Assembly: GCA_030694465.1 (NCBI GenBank)
Contig: JAUXYJ010000076.1
Location: forward strand, 1 to 64,000
Reading direction: 5' to 3'
From: Deltaproteobacteria bacterium
GTDB lineage: Bacteria > Myxococcota_A > Polyangia > Polyangiales > Ga0077539
DNA length: 64,000 bases
Both the position numbers and the translations under genes were made by a program. Positions 8,311 through 17,111 of the stretch are shown here, one piece after another. A model generated the notes under the pieces. The model was not told the DNA's origin. It saw nothing but the letters and a program-made list of their open reading frames with translations, and ran no database searches. Numbering within the stretch: position 1 is the first letter of the stretch; the number at the start of each line of letters is the position of its first letter.

Positions 8311-9381
8311 TCACCCTGCGAGGGCACCCACGCTCTGCGCGGTCACGGGGCTGGCGATCCCGCGCTCGGTGACGAGCGCTGTGACCAAGCGCGCAGGGGT
8401 CACGTCGAACCCAGGGTGCCTCGCGCGGACCCCGTAGGGCACAAGCTGCGCGTCCCCGAGGTGTGTGACCTCGCGTGATGCGCGCTCTTCGATGGGAATT
8501 TGCTCGCCGTTTGCACACTGCAGGTCCACGGTGCTCCACGGCGCCGCGACCACGAGGGGGCAGCGGTGCATATGCGCGAGGCAGGCGACTCCGTAGGTCC
8601 CGATCTTGTTGGCCACGTCTCCGTTGGCCGCGACACGATCCGAGCCCACAACAACGGCTCGGATCTCTCCTCGCTGAAAAAAGTGGGCGGCCATGCTGTC
8701 AGTGATCACCTCGACGGGGATGTCATCGTGCCGGAGCTCCCACGCAGTGAGCCTCGCGCCCTGGAGATAGGGCCGGGTCTCGTCGGCCAAGACTCTGACG
8801 CGTTTTCCCTGGGCGATTGCAGCGCGGATCACTCCGAGTGCGGTGCCATAGCCCCCCGTCGCGAGCGCTCCGGCGTTGCAGTGCGTGAGCACTACGCCGT
8901 CGTCGGGCATCCACGCAGCCCCCAACGCGCCCATCGCTCTGCACGCACGAACATCTTCGCGATGAATCTCTAGAGCCTCGTCCGCGACTCTCTCTGAGCG
9001 CTCTGCGTGCGAGAGATCCGCCCAGAGCGCACACTGTTTGCCAACGCGCGCGATGGCCCAAAAGAGGTTAACCGCGGTAGGCCGAGTCGCCGCAAGGAGC
9101 GTGCTCGCACGTGCGATTTCGCCAGCAAAATCACTGCGTCCACGAGGCGAACGTGCCGCGAGCGCCAGGCCATACGCCGCCGCGATCCCGATGGCCGGCG
9201 CGCCACGAATGACCATCGCGCGGATCGCCTCAGCGATCTCGTCGACGGTCTCGTATCGGTGATATCGCTCTTGGACCGGAAGCTCTCGCTGATCGAGCAT
9301 CAGGCAAGCATCACGGTCTTCGACGAGCTCAATCGCGCTGTAGCGATGGCCCGACAGCGGAGCAGAGTGCGCAATCGGCAT
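8311..9381 (-). CDS. mtnA: S-methyl-5-thioribose-1-phosphate isomerase
   Basis: MtnA converts 5-methylthioribose-1-phosphate to the ribulose form in methionine salvage. The 356 residues contain [13 protein letters not shown] (59-71), [10 protein letters not shown] with catalytic Cys168, LADETRP (197-203), and [20 protein letters not shown] with catalytic Asp247. Spacing and length match the family, which is related to eIF2B but separated from it by this Cys-Asp pair. No other methionine-salvage gene (mtnK, mtnB, mtnD or mtnP) is in the window. It is transcribed toward the PiT operon, with about 130 bases between. Confidence 0.95.
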   Translation of the reverse strand: MPIAHSAPLSGHRYSAIELVEDRDACLMLDQRELPVQERYHRYETVDEIAEAIRAMVIRGAPAIGIAAAYGLALAARSPRGRSDFAGEIARASTLLAATRPTAVNLFWAIARVGKQCALWADLSHAERSERVADEALEIHREDVRACRAMGALGAAWMPDDGVVLTHCNAGALATGGYGTALGVIRAAIAQGKRVRVLADETRPYLQGARLTAWELRHDDIPVEVITDSMAAHFFQRGEIRAVVVGSDRVAANGDVANKIGTYGVACLAHMHRCPLVVAAPWSTVDLQCANGEQIPIEERASREVTHLGDAQLVPYGVRARHPGFDVTPARLVTALVTERGIASPVTAQSVGALAG

Positions 9382-9410
9382 GACGCACCGTACTTACCGC
9401 ATCCCGCACG

Positions 9411-10373
9411 TCACGGCGTAGCGCGCATCGCTCGCACACGCGCTTCGAGCCACGCGATCACTTTGCCCTCGGGATCGCTGTGCGTAAACCTCGAGAGCTC
9501 TTGGATGCCCGTGGGCGACGTGACATTGACCTCGGTCAAGCGCTCGCCGATCATATCGAGCCCCACAAAGTACAGCCCATCCGCGCGGAGCTTAGGCGCA
9601 ACCCGCGCGACGATTTGCAGCTCCTTCTCTGTGAGCTCGGTGGGGACCGCGCTTCCGCCCACGTGCAAATTGCTTCGCGCTTCGCCCTTCTTGGGCACAC
9701 GCAAGATGGCCCCCAAGAGCTCACCATCCAAGAGCAACACGCGCTTGTCGCCCTCTGCGACCGCGGGCAAAAACTCTTGCACCATCACGGGCCGGCGCCC
9801 CTCGTCCGTCGCGACCTCGACGATGGCGTTGTAGTTAAGATCGTCCGAGCGCAAGACCATCACGCCGCGTCCACCGTTGCCATCGAGTGGCTTAATGATC
9901 GCGCGCCCACCCTCGTTGGCCACAAAGTGTGCGATCGCGCGGGCGCTCTGCGTGACCAACGTGCGAGGCATCACGTCCGCGAAGTGCATCGCGTAGAGCT
10001 TCTCGTTGGCATCGCGCAGGCCGCGTGGGTCATTGACGACAAGCGTCTGCCCACGCACGAGCTCAAGCAACAGCGTGGTGTAGAGATAATGCGAGTCAAA
10101 CGGCGGGTCCGTGCGAATGAGCACCGCGTCGAGGTCCTTGCCCACAGAGAGCTCGAAGGGCTCGCCCAAGACCGCATGTGCGGGCGGCGCTTTGCGCGCG
10201 AGCTGCACGGGCCACACGGTCGCGAAGAGCTCGCTCCCCTCTGCGCGCAGGTGCTTTTGCTGCAAAAAAAACAGCTCATGCCCACGCGCTTGCGCCGCAA
10301 GCATGAGCGCAAACGAGGTGTCCATGTCGATGTTGACCGACGCGATGGGATCCATGATGACCGCGATGCGCAT
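9411..10373 (-). CDS. gshB: Glutathione synthase
   Basis: This ATP-grasp enzyme of 320 residues joins gamma-glutamylcysteine and glycine. It begins MRIAVIMDPIASVN, the typical GshB start, with AAGGA six bases ahead of the ATG. The reading frame continues far upstream to 10616, but that stretch is Arg-rich noise. ATP-grasp features are IIKPLDGNGGRGV, the metal site around VNVTSPTGIQEL, and GDKRVLLLDG. It is divergent from the gamma-glutamyltransferase gene 126 bases away, so synthesis and turnover of glutathione are encoded side by side. No gshA is in the window. Confidence 0.94.
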   Translation of the reverse strand: MRIAVIMDPIASVNIDMDTSFALMLAAQARGHELFFLQQKHLRAEGSELFATVWPVQLARKAPPAHAVLGEPFELSVGKDLDAVLIRTDPPFDSHYLYTTLLLELVRGQTLVVNDPRGLRDANEKLYAMHFADVMPRTLVTQSARAIAHFVANEGGRAIIKPLDGNGGRGVMVLRSDDLNYNAIVEVATDEGRRPVMVQEFLPAVAEGDKRVLLLDGELLGAILRVPKKGEARSNLHVGGSAVPTELTEKELQIVARVAPKLRADGLYFVGLDMIGERLTEVNVTSPTGIQELSRFTHSDPEGKVIAWLEARVRAMRATP

Positions 10374-10499
10374 GAAAATCCTTAGTAAATTTGCTGACAG
10401 AGTAGCGTTATCGTGTTGCCACGATCGCAGGCACAAAAGAAGGGGCTCTGTGTGCAGAGACTGCATCGCACACTGCGACCGGGGCCGTACACTAGCGCG

Positions 10500-12197
10500 A
10501 TGGCAACGAATCGAAAGCTCCTCACGCGCGCGACGGTCGCCTCTGGCACGGTCTTGCTCACCCTCGCCCCGCTGGCACACGGCTGGTATTCGGCGCCGTT
10601 TACAGCACAGACGCACGCGGTCGCGACAGACAACAGCGACGCCTCGCGCGCAGCCCTCACGGTGCTCGAAGCGGGCGGCAACGCGGCGGACGCGGCCATC
10701 GCGGCGGCGCTGGCGTTGGGCGTGGTGAGCCCAAGCTCTTCGGGCTTCGGCGGGGGAGGATTCGCGGTGATCTGCCCTCCCACCGGAGGCGAAACAAACT
10801 GCAAATTCGTTGATTTTCGTGAAGTCGCACCACAGTCACTCACCGTCGAGCGAATGAGGGCTTCGACGGCGCCTCGGGCCAGTCAAGTGGGTGGCTTGAG
10901 CGTGGGAGTGCCAGGCGAGCCTGCGGGCTTTGTGATGATGTCTCAGCGCTTTGGGCGGAGGCCTTTGGCGGTGGCCACGGCGCCCGCGGTGAGGCTCGCG
11001 CGAGAGGGCTTTGTGGTGTCTCCGTTTTTGCTCGATCGCTTGGGCCAAGAGCGAGAAGAGATCGCCAATAACCCTGCCTTTTCGGCGGCCTTCGGAGAGA
11101 GCGTGCGCAACGCGAGGATGCGACGACCACGCTTGGCACAGGCTCTTGAGCGCTACGGTCGCGAGGGAGAGCGCTTTGTCCATGGGGCCTTGGCGAACGC
11201 GATCGCAGAGACCGTCTCACGCGCGGGCGGGGTTCTCACCGCGGACGACGTGCGCGCGTATCGGCCGATCGAGCGAAGACCGCTGTCGCGCAATGTGTTT
11301 GGACACACGGTGGTCACGGCCTCGGCGCCGAGCGCGGGCGGGATGATTGTCCTGCAAACGCTCACACAACTTGAGGCCCTCTCGTCGCGCCTGGGCATCG
11401 CGCCGCCAGGATCGAGCGCGGCGTTTCATGTGTTGGCCGACGGCTGGAGGCAGTCGTTTGATGACCGCTCACGCTATGTGGGAGACCCTGGCGCGAGCGA
11501 TGACACAGTCAGCGAAGCCCTGCTCGCCCCTGCGCGATTGCGACGACGGCACGAGAGCTTTTCTCCGTCCAATGCGCGCGCGACAGTTGTGATTTCACCT
11601 GCAAATGATCAGGGAACTTCGCACTTGTGTGTCATCGATCGCGACGGCATGGCGGTGTCGCTCACGACCACAGTGAACCTCGCGTTTGGCTCTCGCGTGG
11701 TGATCCCCGCGATGGATATCTTGCTCAACGACCAGATCGACGACTTCTCGATTGGCACCAGCGGAAACAACTTTGGCCTCGCGATCGCTGCGCCGAATGC
11801 ACTCCAACCGGGTCGCCGTCCAGTGTCTTCGATGAGCCCAAGCGTGGTTTTGCGCGACGGCCGCCCCGTAGCTTGCGTCGGCGCGTCGGGGGGGCCACGC
11901 ATCGCGACCGCGACGACCCAAGTGATCGCTAACCTTTTGCTTCACCGAATGAACGTCGAAGCCGCCGTCGCAGCTCCCCGCGCGCATCACCAGGGCGCAC
12001 CCGACGTACTCTTGCTCGAGCCCGAGGTCCCCGAAGACGTCCGCGTGGGCCTCCTCGCGCGTGGCTACACCGTGCGCACAAGTGACTCTCCGCTCGCGGC
12101 AGCGACGGCGATCGCTGTCGAGGGCACCGGCCCCACCCGCCGCCTGTTCGCCTCGAGCGACCCACGCAAGGCCGGAGGGGCACCGGCCGGCCGTTGA
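10500..12197 (+). CDS. ggt: Gamma-glutamyltransferase (glutathione hydrolase)
   Basis: This is an exported N-terminal-nucleophile hydrolase of 565 residues. I chose the ATG at 10500, which gives a signal peptide ending near LAHG (residue 28); a longer frame from 10413 has no signal. The large-subunit motif GGNAADAAIAAALALG (59-74) and SSGFGGGGF are present. The processing site is TSHLCVIDRDG, with Thr373 as the expected nucleophile after self-cleavage, followed by the SSMSPSVVL and GASGGPRI loops. A TACACT at 10488-10493 sits so close to the ATG that the message could be leaderless. It cleaves periplasmic gamma-glutamyl peptides, in keeping with the divergent gshB. Confidence 0.92.
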   Translation: MATNRKLLTRATVASGTVLLTLAPLAHGWYSAPFTAQTHAVATDNSDASRAALTVLEAGGNAADAAIAAALALGVVSPSSSGFGGGGFAVICPPTGGETNCKFVDFREVAPQSLTVERMRASTAPRASQVGGLSVGVPGEPAGFVMMSQRFGRRPLAVATAPAVRLAREGFVVSPFLLDRLGQEREEIANNPAFSAAFGESVRNARMRRPRLAQALERYGREGERFVHGALANAIAETVSRAGGVLTADDVRAYRPIERRPLSRNVFGHTVVTASAPSAGGMIVLQTLTQLEALSSRLGIAPPGSSAAFHVLADGWRQSFDDRSRYVGDPGASDDTVSEALLAPARLRRRHESFSPSNARATVVISPANDQGTSHLCVIDRDGMAVSLTTTVNLAFGSRVVIPAMDILLNDQIDDFSIGTSGNNFGLAIAAPNALQPGRRPVSSMSPSVVLRDGRPVACVGASGGPRIATATTQVIANLLLHRMNVEAAVAAPRAHHQGAPDVLLLEPEVPEDVRVGLLARGYTVRTSDSPLAAATAIAVEGTGPTRRLFASSDPRKAGGAPAGR

Positions 12198-12320
12198 CCC
12201 CGAACCATTGAGCGTATTCTCTAACCGGAGAAACGCAAAAACACCGAAAAAGCTCACGCAAGCATCTCGCCTGGTTGAGCCTCATTCGGTGTCTCACTCC
12301 GCAGTCATGCGGCGAGCGAT

Positions 12321-12623
12321 TTACTCGCTCTCGTCCATGCCCATCGAAGAGGGCGCGGGCGCGGGGATGGACTTCTTCGCGGGCTTCTTTGCGCCAGTGG
12401 CCTTCTTGGCCGGCTTGGCTGCAACAGCCTTCTTCGCTGCGGGCTTCTTCGCGGCGGCGGGCTTGGCTGCTGCTTTCTTAGCAACTGCCTTCTTCGCTGC
12501 GGGCTTCGCTGCTGCCTTCTTGGCTGCAGGCTTCTTGGCAGCAACCTTCTTGACGGCTGCCTTCTTGGCTGCAGGCTTCTTTGCCGCAGCAACCTTCTTC
12601 GTCGACTTCTTCGCAGTAGCCAT
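12321..12623 (-). CDS. Histone H1-like Lys/Ala/Pro-rich DNA-binding protein
   Basis: This 100-residue protein is almost entirely Lys, Ala, Pro and Val in PAAKKA-type repeats from residue 5 to 85, and ends in a short acidic tail (MGMDESE). This is the composition of eukaryotic H1 tails and of bacterial HctB/H1-like proteins, so DNA or RNA binding and compaction is likely. The underlying DNA is an imperfect repeat of short Ala/Lys codon blocks. A strong GGAGG ribosome site and a well-formed sigma-70 promoter (12680-12708) suggest high expression. The opposite strand also has long open frames, but these are by-products of the repeat. Confidence 0.88.
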   Translation of the reverse strand: MATAKKSTKKVAAAKKPAAKKAAVKKVAAKKPAAKKAAAKPAAKKAVAKKAAAKPAAAKKPAAKKAVAAKPAKKATGAKKPAKKSIPAPAPSSMGMDESE

Positions 12624-12679
12624 TTGAATTTCCTCCAGAGACTCGGTGGTGTGTAACGTACCGAGGTTGTCTGTGTTGT

Positions 12680-12708
12680 GTTGTATGGTCAGTCCAATAC
12701 GTTGTCAA
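12680..12708 (-). promoter_or_regulatory. Sigma-70 promoter of the histone H1-like gene
   Basis: Read on the minus strand there is a perfect TTGACA (12703-12708), a 17-base spacer, and TACAAC (12680-12685), a 4/6 match to the -10 consensus. Transcription would start near 12673 and give a leader of about 50 bases with GGAGG just before the ATG at 12623. The surrounding DNA is unusually A+T-rich for this window. Confidence 0.72.
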
Positions 12709-12821
12709 GCAAGTCGACACAGGGCAACGTATGTATGTGTAACTTTTTTATTTCGATTGATTTATTGTTTTCAACATGCGTGTCTCCGGGCCTTCAAAAA
12801 AGGAAGGGCGGTTGGCCACAG

Positions 12822-13664
12822 ATGAGATCAATTCGTTGGAGTGTAGTTTTTGGTTGTCTCTTGGTGACTTTGCTTGCGGCATGCGGCAAGAGCGCCGAGC
12901 AACTCGCTGCAGAAAATCGCGTACGAACGCTCCAGACAGAGCTCGAGACGCTGCGCGCCGAGCGCGATCGCCTCAGCGAGCAAATGGGCGCGCTGCGCAA
13001 CTCCAGCGCGCAGATGGCCAACCGGCTCCGCGAGCTTGGCGAAGACGTCTCGCGACTGGAGCAGAGCAACACGCAGTCGCAGGCTGAGCTCGAGGCTGCA
13101 CGCAGAAGAGAAGAGGAGCTCCGGCGTCAACAGCAGCAAGCCGAGGCGAGGCTCGCGACGTTTCGCCAAATGATCGGGCGCTTTCGCGCGATGATCGACC
13201 AGGGACGATTGCGTGTCCGCATTGTGCGAGGCCGCATGGTGATCGAGCTCCCCGCGGGCATTCTCTTTGACTCTGGCGACGCGAGGCTCCGTCGCGAGGG
13301 TGAGGACGTGCTCACACAAGTCGCGCAGGTCCTGTCGCAGATCCCCGATCGAGAGTTTCTCGTCGCGGGTCACACAGACAACGTCGCCATCGGTCGTGGC
13401 GGTCGCTTCGCAGACAACTGGGAGCTCTCGACCGGACGCGCGGTGAACGTCGCGCGCTTTCTCTCAACGCACGGCGTCCAATCCGAGCGCTTGGGCGCGT
13501 CGGGCTACGGAGAGTTTCAGCCCGCGGTCCCCAATGACACAGAGCCCAACCGGGCCCTCAACCGCCGCGTCGAGATCGTGTTGATGCCCAACATCAACGA
13601 GCTGCCCGACCTGTCATCGCTCGAATCGACGCCCGCATCCGCGAGCGCAACTCCCGCACACTGA
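12822..13664 (+). CDS. OmpA-family peptidoglycan-binding lipoprotein with coiled coil
   Basis: From the ATG at 12822 the product has 280 residues. The start gives a proper lipoprotein signal (LVTLLAAC, Cys21); the frame extends upstream to 12678 without one. Residues 27-130 form a long Glu/Arg/Gln-rich coiled coil. Residues about 150-265 are an OmpA C-terminal domain with ILFDSGDARLRREG, VAGHTDN, and NRALNRRVEIVLMP, which binds diaminopimelate in peptidoglycan. It should tether the outer membrane to the wall. A short Ser/Ala/Thr tail ends it. The gene is divergent from the H1-like gene and followed by 490 non-coding bases. Confidence 0.93.
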   Translation: MRSIRWSVVFGCLLVTLLAACGKSAEQLAAENRVRTLQTELETLRAERDRLSEQMGALRNSSAQMANRLRELGEDVSRLEQSNTQSQAELEAARRREEELRRQQQQAEARLATFRQMIGRFRAMIDQGRLRVRIVRGRMVIELPAGILFDSGDARLRREGEDVLTQVAQVLSQIPDREFLVAGHTDNVAIGRGGRFADNWELSTGRAVNVARFLSTHGVQSERLGASGYGEFQPAVPNDTEPNRALNRRVEIVLMPNINELPDLSSLESTPASASATPAH

Positions 13665-14156
13665 CCTCAGCGATCGTGACGCGCTCGCACACCCGTGCAG
13701 AGTCACTTCGTCACACAACGCCGCCCTGCCTGCCCTCTTTGGACACACGAAGTGCTATGTGAACGCACTTCGACGCAGCGCGACAACAATTATCGCTCTA
13801 GCCATTGACCCAGCGATCACTCTCCTCTAGAGTTCGCTTCCTGTTTGGTGAGTTCGGCTTTTTGTGCCGTCGACTACCAAACATCGGGTCAAAAACTCCT
13901 TGTTCAGGACCCCTGCCGATCGCGCAGCCCCGTCGACGGAGCCACCCTCTCGATCGACGGAGTCACACATGTCCTTCACGGCATGACGTGGGCGCCGCTG
14001 CCTATGGCGTGGCGCGCAATCGCTTCACGTGGGGCCCTACGCCCTCACGCAAAGATCTTATTTTTCTTAGCTCATTTTCACATTTCGCCGCGCACGGAGG
14101 GTCTGCTGTGCGCGCACCCAAAGCCATCCAAAGCCGAGGGGGCCGAAGGAAAAGCA
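13665..14156 (+). other. Non-coding region upstream of carD, with a direct repeat
   Basis: No convincing gene is seen in these 492 bases; the carD frame extends back to 13845, but the extension has no ribosome site and poor protein character. A 13-base near-identical direct repeat (TCGACGGAG-C/T-CAC) lies at 13931-13943 and 13952-13964, 21 bases apart, which is two helical turns and could be a regulator site. An A+T-rich stretch at 14048-14092 is the most promoter-like part, but I could not assign boxes. I found no tRNA-like fold. Confidence 0.35.
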
Positions 14157-14660
14157 ATGCAAGTCGAGAGCATCGAGTTCAAGGTCGGAGACAAAGCAGT
14201 CTATCCCGCGCAAGGCGTCGCCGAGGTAGTCAGCATCGAAGAGCGAGACATCGCGGGTTCGCGCCAGCGGTTCTATCTCTTGCGCATTTTGGACTCGGAC
14301 CGCCGCATCATGGTGCCAGTCAAGAACGCACACTCCGTAGGCCTCCGCGGCGTCGTCTGCGAAGAAGAAGTGTGTGAAATCTTCGAGATCCTTCGCGAGC
14401 GCACCGTCGCGTTTGACAACCAGACCTGGAACCGCCGTTACCGGGGTTTTATGGACAAGATCAAGACGGGCAGCATCTTCGACGCCGCCGAGGTCATGCG
14501 TGATTTGTATCGCCTGAAGACCGACAAGAGCTTGTCTTTTGGCGAGCGCCGAATGCTCGAGACGGCACGCTCGCTGATTGTCAAAGAGATCGCCATCGCG
14601 CGCAGCTGGACTGACGAGCAGACCGTGCAAGAAATCGAAGCGATCTTCGAAGTCAACTGA
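14157..14660 (+). CDS. CarD/CdnL-family RNA polymerase-binding regulator
   Basis: This 167-residue protein has the CarD N-terminal RNA-polymerase-interacting Tudor-like domain (FKVGDKAVYPAQGVAEVVSI, then YLLRILDSDRRIMVPV) and the helical C-terminal domain (RDLYRLKTDKSLSFGERRML, ending IVKEIAIARSWT). Its size fits CdnL, the essential housekeeping form that stabilises open promoter complexes, not the larger HMGA-tailed CarD of Myxococcus. The ATG at 14157 has GAAGGA seven bases upstream, which decides the start. It is monocistronic by appearance. Confidence 0.95.
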   Translation: MQVESIEFKVGDKAVYPAQGVAEVVSIEERDIAGSRQRFYLLRILDSDRRIMVPVKNAHSVGLRGVVCEEEVCEIFEILRERTVAFDNQTWNRRYRGFMDKIKTGSIFDAAEVMRDLYRLKTDKSLSFGERRMLETARSLIVKEIAIARSWTDEQTVQEIEAIFEVN

Positions 14661-14993
14661 GACCTCGCCTGGTTGGGGAGTGGGCCAGCGTCTTGGGTGG
14701 GTGGGGACCGCTCTGCGACAGCGCAGAGCACGAAGTAGACGCCCTGAGTGAGAATCGACTGAGTCTGCGCGAGCAAATTGTCAGGGAGTTCTGGCGCAAT
14801 CAGAGGTTGTGCTGGTGTCTACGACTAAGACCAGAGTACGCTCCGGCGCTGCTAGGTAGGGTTGCACGTAGTTTCTGCGCAAGACTCACCGAGTATCTAC
14901 GGCATCGGCGCCCCGAATGAGCTCCTCGTTATGAGAACCACTCGGCGCGGCACCCCTGCCAATTAACCCGACTTTCTCCACGCGAGCGATGGC
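14661..14993 (+). other. Non-coding region between carD and the RNase gene; hairpin
   Basis: I see no gene here. A perfect 8-base stem with a 4-base loop (GCTCTGCG, ACAG, CGCAGAGC) lies at 14710-14729, about 50 bases after the carD stop. It lacks a following T-run, so it is at best a weak terminator or an RNA-stabilising hairpin. A 75-codon frame at 14693-14920 has no ribosome site and a Cys/Arg-rich product that looks like noise. In RNase E/G genes this leader is often a target of self-regulation, but I cannot see evidence for that here. Confidence 0.35.
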
Positions 14994-16691
14994 ATGGCCC
15001 GCAATCAAATTATTATTAACGTCGACATCGGCGAGACCCGAGTCGCTCTGATCGAAGACGGCATCGTTACCGAACTGCACATCGAGCGAAAGGGTGAGCG
15101 AAGCAACGTAGGCGATGTCTACCTGGGCCGCGTCACACGGGTCTTGCCCGGAATGAACGCTGCGTTTGTTGACATCGGTCTCGAACGTGCTGCTTTTTTG
15201 CACTCCGAAGACGTCGTAGCCGACCAGCGACTTCGAGACACCACGGTGTACGCCGAAGAAGAAGAAGAAGAGCCTTCGGACGACGGGGACGAAGACGCGC
15301 GGGCCTCTCGCGACAACAGCGATCGCTCGGACGCGATGCATGGCGAGCCCGACGAAGAGTCCTCAAGCCTCGGGGACATCCTCGAGGACGCGAGCCCTGC
15401 CCGAAGCGCCAAGCCCGAGCGAGCCCGCCGTGGCCGTGATCCGCGCGGCAAAAACGGCGCGCGCGCTGTACGCAAAGAGCGCCCCGCTCGCACGATGATC
15501 CGTGACCTCCTGCGCGAGGGTCAGGACATCGTTGTGCAGGTAAGCAAGGACCCCATTGGCACCAAGGGCGCGCGCTGTACGTCGCACATTTCGCTGGCAG
15601 GACGCTATTCGGTGTACCTCCCAACGGTCGAGCACGTGGGCGTCTCGAAGCGCATTGGCAACGAGAAAGAGCGACGCCGTCTTCGCGAAGTGATCGAGCA
15701 GCTCAAGCCCGAAAAGGGCGGGATCATTGTTCGCACCGCGAGCGAAGGCCTCACGAAGAAAGGCCTCAAGACCGACGTCGCCTACCTCGTGACCCTCTGG
15801 AACGACATTTGGCGCAAACGCGAGCAAGGCCGCTCTCCTTCGCTGCTCTACTCCGAGCTCGACGTGGTGCTCCGCACGGTCCGCGACGTGATGGGGCCAG
15901 ACATCGCAAAAGTGGTCATCGATGATCGCGAAGCGCACGCGCGTTGCGTGCGTTTTGTCGAGCGATTCATGCCCGACCGCAAAGAAGACATCATCCATTA
16001 CAGCGGCGACGAGCCCCTGTTTGATGCCTTTGGCATCGAGGACGAGATCGCCCGCGCGCTGGCTCGCAAAGTGCCGCTCCCCTCAGGCGGATATCTCATC
16101 ATTGACCAGGCCGAAGCCCTCACCGCGATCGACGTGAACTCTGGGCGATTCGTCGGGCAAAAAGACGTCGAAGAGACCGTCACGCAGACCAACCTTGAGG
16201 CCGTCGATGAGATCGCTTACCAGCTCCGCCTTCGTAATTTGGGCGGCTTGGTGATCCTCGATCTGATCGACATGGAGAAACAGGGCAACCGAGACAAGGT
16301 CTACAAGACCCTCTCCGAGGCCGTGGACAACGACAAGGCCAAGACGAGCATCCTGCGGATCTCAGAGCTTGGTCTCATCGAGATGACCCGCAAACGGACC
16401 CGCGAATCGCTGGGCCGACAGCTCTACGAGCCCTGCTTTTATTGCGACGGAACCGGTCAGACAAGCTCGCGACAGACCATCGCCTACGAAGTGCTCCGGC
16501 AGATCCGGCGCGAGCACACGCAGCTCAAGGGCTACACCATCGCGGTCAACGCGCACCCCGCCGTGGCCGACGCGCTCAAGCACGAAGCGCGCGAAGCCTT
16601 TGAAGACGCGCAGCGTAGATACCAACGCCGTATCGTCGTGAACTCAAAACCCGAGTATCACATCGAGCAGTTTGACATCTCGGGCGTCTAG
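14994..16691 (+). CDS. rng: Ribonuclease E/G family endoribonuclease
   Basis: The 565-residue protein follows RNase G order. An N-terminal S1 domain (NVGDVYLGRVTRVLPGMNAAFVDIG) is interrupted at about 84-165 by a charged, low-complexity insert. A core then carries YSVYLPTVEHVGVSKRI, the catalytic Asp regions TAIDVNSGRFVG and VILDLIDM, and the Zn-link CFYCDGTGQ (Cys-x2-Cys) near residue 480. It cuts single-stranded AU-rich RNA in rRNA maturation and mRNA decay. It has no long C-terminal degradosome scaffold, so it is G-like. Acid blocks in the insert (six Glu in a row, then Asp/Ser-rich, then Arg-rich) are unusual. Confidence 0.93.
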   Translation: MARNQIIINVDIGETRVALIEDGIVTELHIERKGERSNVGDVYLGRVTRVLPGMNAAFVDIGLERAAFLHSEDVVADQRLRDTTVYAEEEEEEPSDDGDEDARASRDNSDRSDAMHGEPDEESSSLGDILEDASPARSAKPERARRGRDPRGKNGARAVRKERPARTMIRDLLREGQDIVVQVSKDPIGTKGARCTSHISLAGRYSVYLPTVEHVGVSKRIGNEKERRRLREVIEQLKPEKGGIIVRTASEGLTKKGLKTDVAYLVTLWNDIWRKREQGRSPSLLYSELDVVLRTVRDVMGPDIAKVVIDDREAHARCVRFVERFMPDRKEDIIHYSGDEPLFDAFGIEDEIARALARKVPLPSGGYLIIDQAEALTAIDVNSGRFVGQKDVEETVTQTNLEAVDEIAYQLRLRNLGGLVILDLIDMEKQGNRDKVYKTLSEAVDNDKAKTSILRISELGLIEMTRKRTRESLGRQLYEPCFYCDGTGQTSSRQTIAYEVLRQIRREHTQLKGYTIAVNAHPAVADALKHEAREAFEDAQRRYQRRIVVNSKPEYHIEQFDISGV

Positions 16692-16778
16692 GCAACACTC
16701 GCGATCACGCGTACAATCGTTGGGAATTCTCTATCCATTCGCGACATTGGTGACTGACACAGGGACGGAGGCGCAGCG

Positions 16779-17111
16779 ATGATTCTGGACGAGAGCCGGC
16801 GGATCGAAGAGCGGGTCACGATCAACCAAGAGTTCGAATCACTCGAGAGCTTCTTGCGCGAATACGTCGCCAACATTTCGCGATCAGGAGCGTTTATTCG
16901 CTGCCCTGATCCGTTGCCGATTGGCACCCGCGTCCGCGTGAAGTTCTTGGTCATCGACGAAGATCTCAAGCAGGTCGAGGGCGAAGGCGAAGTGATCCGC
17001 GTGCAAAACGACCCACCTGGCATGGGCGTACTCTTCAGCTCCCTGGATGCGCAGAGCGCTGCGCTGCTAGAGCTTCTCCTCGAGCGCGCAAAGAACACGA
17101 AGGCACCATGA
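16779..17111 (+). CDS. PilZ-domain cyclic-di-GMP receptor
   Basis: This 110-residue single-domain protein has both halves of the c-di-GMP motif: an RxxxR (RIEER, residues 8-12) and NISRSG (33-38), followed by the PilZ beta barrel (PLPIGTRVRVKFLVID, GEGEVIRV, GMGVLFSSL). It resembles the small stand-alone PilZ proteins common in myxobacteria. An ATGA overlap couples it to the J-domain gene, which suggests that the pair acts together, perhaps on a chaperone-dependent target. Its target process is not shown by the sequence. Confidence 0.9.
   Translation: MILDESRRIEERVTINQEFESLESFLREYVANISRSGAFIRCPDPLPIGTRVRVKFLVIDEDLKQVEGEGEVIRVQNDPPGMGVLFSSLDAQSAALLELLLERAKNTKAP

Noticed and set aside
12305-12627. 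Two open frames opposite and out of phase with the H1-like gene
   Set aside because: Low-complexity repeat DNA is open in several frames; only the minus-strand Lys/Ala frame has a promoter and ribosome site.
14693-14920. 75-codon plus-strand frame between carD and the RNase gene
   Set aside because: No ribosome site, Cys/Arg-rich composition and no recognisable pattern.
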